The position numbers and the translations under genes are program-made. Positions 32,681 to 39,510 of a stretch of DNA of 39,510 nt are shown here, piece by piece. This DNA comes from Bacteroides sp. (GTDB lineage: Bacteria; Bacillota; Clostridia; Oscillospirales; Ruminococcaceae): the NCBI GenBank assembly GCA_023663265.1, contig JAMPHV010000014.1:1-39510 (forward strand), read 5' to 3'. The first letter of the stretch is position 1. Every line of letters starts with the position of its first letter. The notes under the pieces are model-generated. The model worked only from the letters and a program-made list of their open reading frames with translations, was not told the DNA's origin and did not search any database.

Positions 32681-33863
32681 TTTTCCCGCCTTTCATTTTC
32701 TTCCATTTCCTGTAGTTTTTTTCGATCACCTTAGCCATGCCCCGATAATACTCCTCGTTCCACGGCACGAAAAGATAAGCCTCGTCCTGAAATTCCTCGC
32801 TGTTATACCTCTGCGCTCCGAAATATTTTTCCGCATATCTGTCAACATCGCAGGGGTAATTATGAGCTTCGTCAATGCCGTCGCCGTAATACCATTCGGA
32901 AAAGGCTATCCCCTCGTCGTTAAAGCAGGGGTAAATAAGCTTGCCTTTAAGCTCCTTGCTGTCTCTCAGCAATAAACGCAGATCGGGTATTCTTTCGGGA
33001 GCGTTTGTATTTTCGGTCACCTGTTCCATAATGTCGGAATATTTTTCCTTAAACATATCCCCCATCAAGCCCCGCTCTATGGACCAGCGCAGGTAGATCG
33101 CCAAATGGTTGTAAGCGGCGATGTCGTCTATGGGGAGATTTTTTTCGTATATCGCATCCTTATGATACGCCGCGTCGTCAAGGGTAATGGAGCAAAGACC
33201 CAGTTCTCCCGCCGCAAAACTTTCGGCGGAGTTTAAGCGGTTTATGTCCACCACGTAGGACACCGTGTCCGCCATCAGGTCGAGCAGCGAATCGGTATCG
33301 TTGGCGACCTTATACTCCATTTCCTCGCGGTACAGCGGGATAAGCTGATAAAAATTGACCTTTTCGCCGTTTGGGAGCGCCAAGGCTCCGCAGCCCTCTC
33401 CGCCGATCTCGGGATCGATCAGAAGCGTGCCGCATAAAGCGGTGGTGTCGTCGTAGGACTCCATATTGTCCACGGTGTGACCCCATGCCAGCCATGTATT
33501 CTCGTTCACGGGAAGTCTTGCGGTATCCTTAAGGAGCCGTATCGGCCAATACCACCTTTCCTCCTCGCCGTACACCTTCCAGTCGGAGGGCAGCGCTATC
33601 ATGATCTCCGCCCGTTCCAAGCCGTATTCGCCAAGCTCTTCGGGAACGTTCATTCTGTGCGCCCCCATTCCCATTGTGACCAAGGTGTAGTAATCCCGTT
33701 TTTTTGCGGGAGGGATAACGCAGATATCAACGCGGATATCGGGAGAATATATCTCGTGAAATATTTTTTCGATCTTGCCGCAATGCCTTTCGATGTGCTT
33801 TTTCACAAGCTCTTCTTCCTCTGCGGTATATAATTCGGGTCCGAAATCGGGTGCGTCCGTCAT
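32670..33863 (-). CDS. SUFU domain plus DUF7832-type protein
   Basis: A 397-residue protein. Residues about 30-210 are a suppressor-of-fused domain (DICVIPPAKKRDYYTLVTMGMGAHRMNVPEE, AEIMIALPSDW, WYWPIRLLKDTARLP, WLAWGHTV). Residues about 230-395 match the C-terminal extension of Firmicutes SUFU proteins (NHLAIYLRWSIERGLM, AFSEWYYGDG, YPCDVDRYAEKYFGAQRYNSEEFQDEAYLFVPWNEEYY). Bacterial SUFU proteins are considered immunity proteins or general protein-interaction modules. No toxin gene is present. AAAGGAG precedes the ATG. Confidence 0.85.
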   Translation of the reverse strand: MTDAPDFGPELYTAEEEELVKKHIERHCGKIEKIFHEIYSPDIRVDICVIPPAKKRDYYTLVTMGMGAHRMNVPEELGEYGLERAEIMIALPSDWKVYGEEERWYWPIRLLKDTARLPVNENTWLAWGHTVDNMESYDDTTALCGTLLIDPEIGGEGCGALALPNGEKVNFYQLIPLYREEMEYKVANDTDSLLDLMADTVSYVVDINRLNSAESFAAGELGLCSITLDDAAYHKDAIYEKNLPIDDIAAYNHLAIYLRWSIERGLMGDMFKEKYSDIMEQVTENTNAPERIPDLRLLLRDSKELKGKLIYPCFNDEGIAFSEWYYGDGIDEAHNYPCDVDRYAEKYFGAQRYNSEEFQDEAYLFVPWNEEYYRGMAKVIEKNYRKWKKMKGGKNGP

Positions 33864-33897
33864 TTTAAGCTCCTTTGCGATAAATTGTAAAGTAAGA

Positions 33898-35109
33898 TCA
33901 TTCGATCGCTCTTGAAAGCGTTATCGCCAGCACGTCGTCCGCCGAGGGATTTTTTATGTAATAATTCGTGGTCTCAACTCTGCGGTAAACGCCGTCGTCT
34001 CCGAGCTGCCTTGTGATCACCGCTCTTACCCGCTGTCCTTTTTCGTAAGCGTCAAGCTGATCCTTTATATCAAAGGTATCGGAAAACAGCTTTTGATCGT
34101 CGGGGTGCATGGTTGAAGCGCCGTGTCCTATAAGCTCGGTATAAACGCCCGTAGAAGGACAGGAACGGGTAGAGAAATTTTCGTACACCATCATATAAAA
34201 GCTGTTGCGGCTCAAGTTGCTCATAATTACAAGAGGATATCTTTTGAACACCACGTCGAGAAGCAGCTGCGTAGCGGTAGCGGGCGGCTGCGTCAGCAGA
34301 ATATCCTCCGATTGATGCGAGTGGTTTTCCGAGTATTTCAGCGCCTCTCTGAAATCCTCCTCGGGCATCGGCTTGGCAAACAAAAAGCCCTGTATTATCT
34401 CGCAGCCGCAGGTGCGCAAAAATCCGAGCTGCTCCTTGGTCTCGACGCCCTCCGCAACGGTAATGAGCTTAAGTCTGTGAGCGAAATCGAAAATGCTTTC
34501 CAGCACTATCCTTTCCTTTTCGTTTTCGCAGTTTCCGCTTAAAAGCGACTTATCTATTTTAATAACGGTCGCGGGTACGTCCTTGACGAAATTCAGAGAG
34601 GAAAGCCCGCTTCCGAAATCGTCTATCGAAACGGAAAAGTCAGCCTCGCGTATCTCCCGCACAAAGGAGATAACGTTGTTTTCGTCCGTCGCCAAAGCGG
34701 ATTCCGTTATTTCGATCTCGATAAGCTCATGTGGCACTCCGTATTTGTTCACCGTTTCGCAAAGCCGAGCGGTATAATTTTTTTCCACCGTATGAAGTCT
34801 CGAAAAATTCACCGATACGGTCACCACGGGGCGGCCGTTTTTTAACTCCTCGCTTAAAAATCTGCACACGTTTTCCAGCATATACCAGTCGAGGGGCATT
34901 ATTGACCCAAGCTCCTCGAGAAGCGGTATAAATCTCGCAGGGGAAATAATTTCACCGTCGTTTCTTATCCACCTTGCCAGCGCCTCAGCGCCTACCGCCT
35001 TACCGTTTATGGCGTCGTGCTTTGGCTGATAATACACCTTTATTTCTCCGCTGTCCATCGCTTGCTTAACAAGCTCTTCAATATTTTGTCTGTTGATATC
35101 AAGGCTCAT
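33898..35109 (-). CDS. EAL domain cyclic-di-GMP phosphodiesterase
   Basis: A 403-residue cytosolic protein with an N-terminal EAL domain (about residues 5-255) and a C-terminal PAS-like part (280-400). The catalytic motifs are all present: [39 protein letters not shown] and QGFLFAKP, so it should hydrolyse cyclic-di-GMP. The C-terminal domain has no GGDEF. ATG 35109 is chosen; a TTG at 35121 would add four residues. No Shine-Dalgarno is near either; GGAGG lies 55 bases upstream, with a hairpin between. Confidence 0.88.
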   Translation of the reverse strand: MSLDINRQNIEELVKQAMDSGEIKVYYQPKHDAINGKAVGAEALARWIRNDGEIISPARFIPLLEELGSIMPLDWYMLENVCRFLSEELKNGRPVVTVSVNFSRLHTVEKNYTARLCETVNKYGVPHELIEIEITESALATDENNVISFVREIREADFSVSIDDFGSGLSSLNFVKDVPATVIKIDKSLLSGNCENEKERIVLESIFDFAHRLKLITVAEGVETKEQLGFLRTCGCEIIQGFLFAKPMPEEDFREALKYSENHSHQSEDILLTQPPATATQLLLDVVFKRYPLVIMSNLSRNSFYMMVYENFSTRSCPSTGVYTELIGHGASTMHPDDQKLFSDTFDIKDQLDAYEKGQRVRAVITRQLGDDGVYRRVETTNYYIKNPSADDVLAITLSRAIE

Positions 35110-35127
35110 AATCAAATTCAAAGCATA

Positions 35128-35155
35128 CGGGACCTGTACTTGAAAAGCAGGTCCG
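35128..35155 (-). promoter_or_regulatory. Leader hairpin of the EAL gene
   Basis: CGGGACCTG and CAGGTCCG form an 8-bp stem with one bulged base and a loop of 11. It lies between a GGAGG (35163-35167) and the start, so it may present or hide the ribosome site, or be a protein-binding site. The promoter is 40 bp upstream. Confidence 0.5.
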
Positions 35156-35193
35156 AACTTCTTCCTCCTTTTCAGTGTATTTAATTTGTTATT

Positions 35194-35222
35194 AGTATAT
35201 CACAAAATCCGAGCTTCGTCAA
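35194..35222 (-). promoter_or_regulatory. Sigma-A promoter of the EAL gene
   Basis: On the minus strand TTGACG (35222-35217), exact 17-bp spacer, TATACT (35199-35194). Confidence 0.72.
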
Positions 35223-35277
35223 TATTGACAGAAATTTTTATTTGTGTTAAAATTTTTTAGAATATTTTAAAATATTT

Positions 35278-35306
35278 TGTAACAAACCGCAGCGAAAAAC
35301 GTCTAA
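35278..35306 (+). promoter_or_regulatory. ECF sigma-type promoter of the second sigma operon
   Basis: TGTAAC (35278-35283), a 16-bp spacer and CGTCTAA (35300-35306). This is the standard ECF arrangement (TGAAAC-N16-CGTC in Bacillus). It suggests that the sigma factor transcribes its own gene. Confidence 0.7.
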
Positions 35307-35326
35307 TCGGCAAAAGGAGGGATAAT

Positions 35327-35800
35327 GTGGATTTTGAGCAGATATACAAGGCTTATTACATACAGGTCTTTTCTTATGTAATGACCCTTTCGTCGGACCC
35401 CGTGGAAGCCGAGGAGATAACCCAAAAGGCTTTTTTCAAGGCGCTTTTGTCGTTGGATAAATTCCGCGGCGACTCCTCCTGCCGCACGTGGCTGTGCGCT
35501 ATCGCCAAAAACATATACCTCGATAAAAAACGGACGGAGCAAAAGCATATGCGCTCCGAGCTTCCCGAAAGGGACGCGGGCGTCGATATAGCGGAAAGTC
35601 TGGAAAATAAGGACGCCGCCCTGCAAATACACCGTATCCTGCACCTGATGGAGGAGCCTTACAAGGAGGTTTTTCAGCTCAGAGTTTTCGGGGAATTAAG
35701 CTTCGCCGATATCGGAGGCTTATTCGGAAAAACCGAAAGCTGGGCAAGGGTGACTTTTCACAGAGCAAAGGTCAAAATAAAAAACAAGCTGGAGAAATGA
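35327..35800 (+). CDS. ECF-type RNA polymerase sigma factor
   Basis: A 157-residue sigma-70 family protein: region 2 at residues 1-70 (FEQIYKAYYIQVFSYVMTLSSDPVEAEEITQKAFFKALLSLD, CRTWLCAIAKNIYLDKKR) and region 4 at about 100-155 (HLMEEPYKEVFQLRVFGELSFADIGGLFGKTESWARVTFHRAKVKI). Start is GTG 35327 with AAGGAGG 7 bases upstream. The anti-sigma gene starts 20 bp downstream, and an ECF promoter precedes it. Confidence 0.92.
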   Translation: MDFEQIYKAYYIQVFSYVMTLSSDPVEAEEITQKAFFKALLSLDKFRGDSSCRTWLCAIAKNIYLDKKRTEQKHMRSELPERDAGVDIAESLENKDAALQIHRILHLMEEPYKEVFQLRVFGELSFADIGGLFGKTESWARVTFHRAKVKIKNKLEK

Positions 35801-35820
35801 TATCAAAGGAGGCAGATAAT

Positions 35821-36864
35821 ATGAAGCTTAGCTGCGAAATAGTAAGGGACCTGCTTCCGCTGTACAGCGACAACGTGTGCAGCGAGGAGAGCAGAGCCGC
35901 GGTAGAGGAGCATTTGACGGAGTGCATTCCGTGCAGGGAGGAATTGAAGTCGATAAGCGACAATAAGCCCGTATCCGTGCTGTACAACATCGGCGAAGCG
36001 TTGATTTTGGGCACATACAGGAGAACGCTGTTGAAAAAGCTTTTGTTTTTTGCGTTATGCGCCGTTATTTTTCCGCTTATAAGCGCCTTCCTCTGCTATT
36101 CGGTACGCGGCGAGGAGCATATAAGAACGTTTATTGTGACCGCCGTATTGTTGCTTGCTTACGTATATATCCCCGCGTCGGCGCGCAAAAACAGAGAGCT
36201 TTGGATAACCGTATCCTCTGTCGTCGCTCCCGCCGCGGTAATATTGGCTTACGATATCGTAAGAGATAACATTATTTTTTTGAACAGCATGATAGAATAC
36301 GGGAGCGGCGCAATGTTCGGCTTCCTCCTTACCCTTATCCTTTTACTGATCTATATCGCGGTATCGGTGATAATGTTCTTTGTCAATAAAAGGGCAAAGC
36401 CGCTGAAGCCCTCTCAATACCGCAGTACGGCTTTCAGAATAATGGTCGCCGTGACCGCCGTCGATTACTGCAACGCCGTTATGGGCGCGCTGACAAATGT
36501 TTGGTACGATTCCGAAAACACGTTTATATTTTACCTTTTGCGGGCTTCCTTCGACTTGGCTTTTATTTGGCTTGGATTTTTGGTTTTCAGAACCTGCAAG
36601 GGCAATATTTTTATAAGGCTTGGATTTTATTCTCTTTTCCTCGGTATCTATGTTTCCACCTGGAATACCTTCACCGACTTTATTACCGGCGCTTTAATAT
36701 TTGAAAACCTCGGCTCGAAAAATATTGAAGCCTTTTGGAAAGCCGATCTTTTAAACGACTCCTCTTCCTCGAATCTTTATTTTGTAACACTGATAATAAG
36801 CCTTGTTACGTCAGGTATCTTTACGGCGATAGGGATAGGAAAAAAGAAAAAAGATATCCGCTAA
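35821..36864 (+). CDS. Zinc-finger anti-sigma factor, membrane protein
   Basis: A 347-residue protein. The N-terminal anti-sigma zinc motif has CEIVRDLLPLYSDNVCS and HLTECIPC (the H-x3-C-x2-C of zf-HC2). Several membrane helices follow: about 70-90, 100-120, 150-165 and others to residue 345 (LLFFALCAVIFPLISAFLC, IAVSVIMFFVN, FILYLLRASFDLAFIWLGFLV). It presumably holds the upstream sigma factor at the membrane. ATG 35821 is preferred because AAAGGAGG lies 8 bases upstream; the earlier ATG 35797 has no site. It overlaps by 4 bp the convergent gene ending at 36861. Confidence 0.85.
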   Translation: MKLSCEIVRDLLPLYSDNVCSEESRAAVEEHLTECIPCREELKSISDNKPVSVLYNIGEALILGTYRRTLLKKLLFFALCAVIFPLISAFLCYSVRGEEHIRTFIVTAVLLLAYVYIPASARKNRELWITVSSVVAPAAVILAYDIVRDNIIFLNSMIEYGSGAMFGFLLTLILLLIYIAVSVIMFFVNKRAKPLKPSQYRSTAFRIMVAVTAVDYCNAVMGALTNVWYDSENTFIFYLLRASFDLAFIWLGFLVFRTCKGNIFIRLGFYSLFLGIYVSTWNTFTDFITGALIFENLGSKNIEAFWKADLLNDSSSSNLYFVTLIISLVTSGIFTAIGIGKKKKDIR

Positions 36865-37397
36865 ATCAACTCTCCGATCTCCGAATTATAATCGTCCAGC
36901 AGTATCCTTAAGGCGGTAAAGGCGATCACCGAATAAATATCAGCCCCCGCGGGAATTTCCAGCGGAATTTCAAGGGGCTGTATTTTTTTCCCCGAAAACG
37001 CCGTCACCTCTCTGTTGAGGGACACCACCATTCTGTCGTCGGAAAGGCTGCTGTAGGAAAAGGTGTCGGTCTTTCCGAAGCCGCAGGTTATCACGTGACC
37101 GCCGCAGGTCTTAAGCGCCTTTATCTGCTCCTCGTTTTCGGAACAGGCAATAACGGTGGCGTTATCGGGAATACGCATATTGGGCACACAGCCTTTTTTC
37201 AGCAGCAGCACGGGATTTTCCGTCCTTATCTCTCCGCAGTCGGGCATATCCAGCGCCAACAGCTCGTAGCCCCTGCCCCACTGATATACCGATCTGTTTT
37301 TTACATAGGTTATCCGATAGGTCTCGGATAAAATATCCCGAAGCAAGAGGCAAAAGCTTTCGTCTCTCTCTTCTCCGCAAATAAATATCGCAGTCAT
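36861..37397 (-). CDS. Unrecognised 178-residue protein
   Basis: A soluble protein, with a Rossmann-like beginning (MTAIFICGEERDESFCLLLRDIL), a middle with VLLLKKGCVPNMRIPDNATVIACSENEEQIKAL, and an end block VITCGFGKTDTFSYSSLSDDRMVVSLNREV, IQPLEIPLEIPAGADIYSVIAFTALRILLDD. The last block recalls a family of hypothetical clostridial proteins, with some resemblance to Mur-ligase-like proteins, but I cannot assign a function. AGAGGAAAG precedes the ATG. It lies alone between the anti-sigma gene and the M23 gene. Confidence 0.65.
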   Translation of the reverse strand: MTAIFICGEERDESFCLLLRDILSETYRITYVKNRSVYQWGRGYELLALDMPDCGEIRTENPVLLLKKGCVPNMRIPDNATVIACSENEEQIKALKTCGGHVITCGFGKTDTFSYSSLSDDRMVVSLNREVTAFSGKKIQPLEIPLEIPAGADIYSVIAFTALRILLDDYNSEIGELI

Positions 37398-37476
37398 TTT
37401 CTTTCCTCTCTGACAGTGTTTGTATCAATATTAGAATTTGCAGAATTAAACGGTATATCCAAAAAAACGCCCATAC

Positions 37477-37505
37477 TTGCAAAAAATTACAAAATATGTT
37501 AAAAT
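37477..37505 (+). promoter_or_regulatory. Sigma-A promoter of the M23 peptidase gene
   Basis: TTGCAA (37477-37482), exact 17-bp spacer, TAAAAT (37500-37505), 45 bases before ATG 37551. Confidence 0.6.
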
Positions 37506-37550
37506 ATATATTATTATTTGCAAAAAACCGAAAACAGGAAATTAAACGAA

Positions 37551-39362
37551 ATGAAAATTAAAACAAAAAAAGCGCCGTTAAAATGCAAGGGCAATATCGG
37601 CAGCAGCAAGCGCAGCGAGACGGAGCAAACCGTTCAGCCCGAAAAGAATATCGGCGAAGGTCTGTATACGCTGATCGCTCTGTTTGGCGGCTACATCTTC
37701 AATATATTCCGAATATCCGCCGCATATCTCGGAAAAACAGCCGTATTTGCCGCAAGATCGCTGTGGCGGGTCACCGACAGGTTCAGAAGCGCGGCGGCCG
37801 CCCTTTTAAAACGGGTCAGCATATTCCTGCTGCGCCCCGTTACCGCTTTTATCAGATACTCCGATGGAAACACAAGGGCACTGAATAAAATAAAAGAGAA
37901 AAACGGCGGACGTCTCGGTCTTCGCGGCGCCACCTCATATGTCGGCAGGATTCTCTTCGGAAAAAGCGGGATCGCCGTCCTTCTTTTCAACTTCGCGGTG
38001 CCCGTTGTCAGCGTATTCTTTCTTTTCAGCGTCATAACCTACGCCAACTCGCTAAACTACGCGGTAAAGCTCACCGTAAACGGAAAATTCCTCGGTTATA
38101 TCGAAAACGAACAGGTGTTTAACGATGCAAGGGAGGTATTGAAGGACAGAGTTAACTATTTGGGCAGCAATGTGGAAATAGACGCCGTTCCCTCCTATTC
38201 TATCGAACAGATAGGCTACAATGAGACTCTTACCAAATATCAGATAGCGGACCTTATCCTGCAAAATTCGGGGGTAAGCCTCGAATACGGCTACGGCTTT
38301 TTTATCAACGACGTATTCTACGGCGCTCTCACCGATTTCACCAACGTGAAAAATACTCTCGACAGGCTTCTCGCCGAGTATGAGACAAACAACGACACCG
38401 AAACGGTCAATTTTGTGGATTCCATAAGATACAATGAAGCGGGGCTTTACCTTACCGAAAGCTTGATCGACGAAAACTGGCTTATACGGCTTCTGTCAAG
38501 CACAAAGGAAAACGCCGCCTACTACACCGTTCAAGACGGTGACAGCCATTCCCTTATAGAAGAAAATACCGATTTGACCTTGGAGGAGCTGGAAGCGCTG
38601 AACCCCGGCTTTTCAGAAGCGGAGCTTCACGGCGGCGACAGGATAAAGACGCAAAGCGCGATGCCTTTCCTGTCCGTCAGCATCACAAGAACAGAGGTCT
38701 ATAACGTTGACACGGTCCCTTACCCCACCGAAACATATCAGGATAACGGCATATACGAAGGCTCCTCAAGAGTAACGCAGGAGGGACAGTACGGCGAAAA
38801 CCGCGTCACCGCCGATGTTACATATGTCAACGGAGTTGAAACAAGCAGAAATATAACGCAGGTACAGCAGCTTATCGCTCCCGTTTCCGAAATAATAGCG
38901 ATAGGCTCTAAGCCGACGCCTGCGGGAACGTTTAAGGACGGCACGGCAGCCTACGGAAAATTCCTTTGGCCCGTGAACGGCGGCTATATCAGCCAATGGG
39001 CTCACTGGGACGGCGGTTACTCGGGGCATAAGGGCATAGATATAGCGGGCATAGGCTACGGCGATCCCGTTTATGCGGGAGCCGAGGGAGTTGTTACCTT
39101 TGCGGGCTGGAGCAGCGGTCTCGGGAACTGCGTTATGATATATCACGAGGACTTGGGCGTTACCAGCGTTTACGCACATAACAGCATGCTTTTCGTTTCA
39201 AGCGGTCAGCGCGTGGCTCAAGGCGAAGCGATAGCGGGAGCGGGCGCAACGGGCGACGCACAAGGTATACACGTTCATTTCAGTATACAGGTAAACGGGA
39301 TATATGTTAATCCGAGAGACTATCTTGACATCACCGAGGAGACTAAAATACAGATTTTTTAA
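37551..39362 (+). CDS. Membrane-anchored M23 endopeptidase with LysM and G5
   Basis: A 603-residue peptidoglycan hydrolase. A long basic cytosolic part is followed by a membrane helix at about 140-165 (GIAVLLFNFAVPVVSVFFLFSVITYA). Then come a dimerisation-like domain, a LysM (YYTVQDGDSHSLIEENTDLTLEELEALNPGF), a G5 domain (LSVSITRTEVYNVDTVPYPTETYQDNG to IIAIGSK) and the M23 domain with GHKGIDIAG and HVHFSI zinc motifs. It would cut peptide cross-links in the wall. Start ATG 37551 has AGGAA upstream; a TTG at 37518 is possible. An N-terminal segment (residues 35-110) appears to contain further hydrophobic stretches. Confidence 0.88.
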   Translation: MKIKTKKAPLKCKGNIGSSKRSETEQTVQPEKNIGEGLYTLIALFGGYIFNIFRISAAYLGKTAVFAARSLWRVTDRFRSAAAALLKRVSIFLLRPVTAFIRYSDGNTRALNKIKEKNGGRLGLRGATSYVGRILFGKSGIAVLLFNFAVPVVSVFFLFSVITYANSLNYAVKLTVNGKFLGYIENEQVFNDAREVLKDRVNYLGSNVEIDAVPSYSIEQIGYNETLTKYQIADLILQNSGVSLEYGYGFFINDVFYGALTDFTNVKNTLDRLLAEYETNNDTETVNFVDSIRYNEAGLYLTESLIDENWLIRLLSSTKENAAYYTVQDGDSHSLIEENTDLTLEELEALNPGFSEAELHGGDRIKTQSAMPFLSVSITRTEVYNVDTVPYPTETYQDNGIYEGSSRVTQEGQYGENRVTADVTYVNGVETSRNITQVQQLIAPVSEIIAIGSKPTPAGTFKDGTAAYGKFLWPVNGGYISQWAHWDGGYSGHKGIDIAGIGYGDPVYAGAEGVVTFAGWSSGLGNCVMIYHEDLGVTSVYAHNSMLFVSSGQRVAQGEAIAGAGATGDAQGIHVHFSIQVNGIYVNPRDYLDITEETKIQIF

Positions 39363-39384
39363 CAGAACGTATAATACAAAGCTT

Positions 39385-39507
39385 TTGACAATTGATAATG
39401 TGGTTTAAGTTTTTCCAAAATTTCTAAATCAGAAATAAATTTTTTATGACTGCGCTTTAAGATAATGCTTAACTTTTATAAAAGTACCGATTTACTAATT
39501 CTTAAAG
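39385..39507 (-). repeat. Right copy of ~130-bp dispersed module
   Basis: Reverse complement matches 49-177 with about 80% identity. It follows the M23 gene and a TTGACAATTGATAAT sequence, as the left copy follows its neighbour gene. It runs to within three bases of the window end. Confidence 0.75.
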
Positions 39508-39510
39508 CTG

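Noticed and set aside
1..39510. tRNA, rRNA, transposase or prophage genes
   Set aside because: Reading both strands I saw no cloverleaf, rRNA block, transposase motif or phage structural gene.

Overview
The window looks like chromosomal DNA of a low-to-mid GC Gram-positive anaerobe of the Clostridia, most likely an Oscillospiraceae/Ruminococcaceae-type gut bacterium. The basis is gene content and style rather than any marker gene: BlaI/M56 pair, DUF1292, DUF2079, DUF3795, a small Cys-rich clostridial protein, two ECF sigma/anti-sigma pairs, SUFU-DUF7832 and YwqG proteins, strong AGGAGG-type ribosome binding sites, and several GTG/TTG starts. There is no rRNA, tRNA, CRISPR array, transposase or phage gene.

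Layout. 1-240: end of a dispersed repeat. 238-2611 (minus): WYL regulator, DUF3795 protein, YcaQ-like winged-helix protein. 2690-5409 (plus): BlaI regulator with two identical-type BlaI operators, then a 5'-truncated M56 sensor and a DUF2079 membrane protein that has lost internal and C-terminal parts. 5410-5640: possible structured RNA. 5639-5995: DUF1292. 6254-7042: a promoter-to-terminator unit without an intact gene. 7113-8869: ECF sigma factor and membrane anti-sigma candidate. 8859-12334 (minus): troABCD-type Mn/Zn importer. 12387-15362: AraC regulator divergent from a sugar isomerase and Gfo/Idh/MocA oxidoreductase. 15531-18389: MacA-like adaptor divergent from a MacB-like ABC pair preceded by a small Cys-rich protein. 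18518-20131: ABC-F protein. 20481-26289 (plus): lipoprotein adaptor, giant FtsX-type permease, TtcA and CCA-adding-type enzyme. 26433-28115: an unusual protein with a Gly-Ser-Phe heptad repeat followed by a glycosyltransferase-like protein. 28119-30694 (minus): fruK-ptsI. 30920-31777: M55 peptidase. 31844-33863 (minus): YwqG and SUFU-type proteins. 33898-35109 (minus): EAL phosphodiesterase. 35327-36864: second ECF sigma/anti-sigma pair. 36861-37397: unknown. 37551-39362: membrane-anchored M23 endopeptidase.

Themes. Much of the window concerns the cell envelope and its surveillance (two ECF systems, BlaI/M56, three MacAB-like components, M23 peptidase). Convergent gene ends are occupied by a modular repeat family built from GGGGCTGTAAAAAA ends, a strong hairpin and AATTGAC 7-mers, which probably acts as a bidirectional terminator; a related module lies inverted at both window ends. 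The features I find most unusual are the Gly-Ser-Phe heptad protein with its own phased operator-like promoter, the promoter-terminator unit at 6254-7042, and the repeat family.
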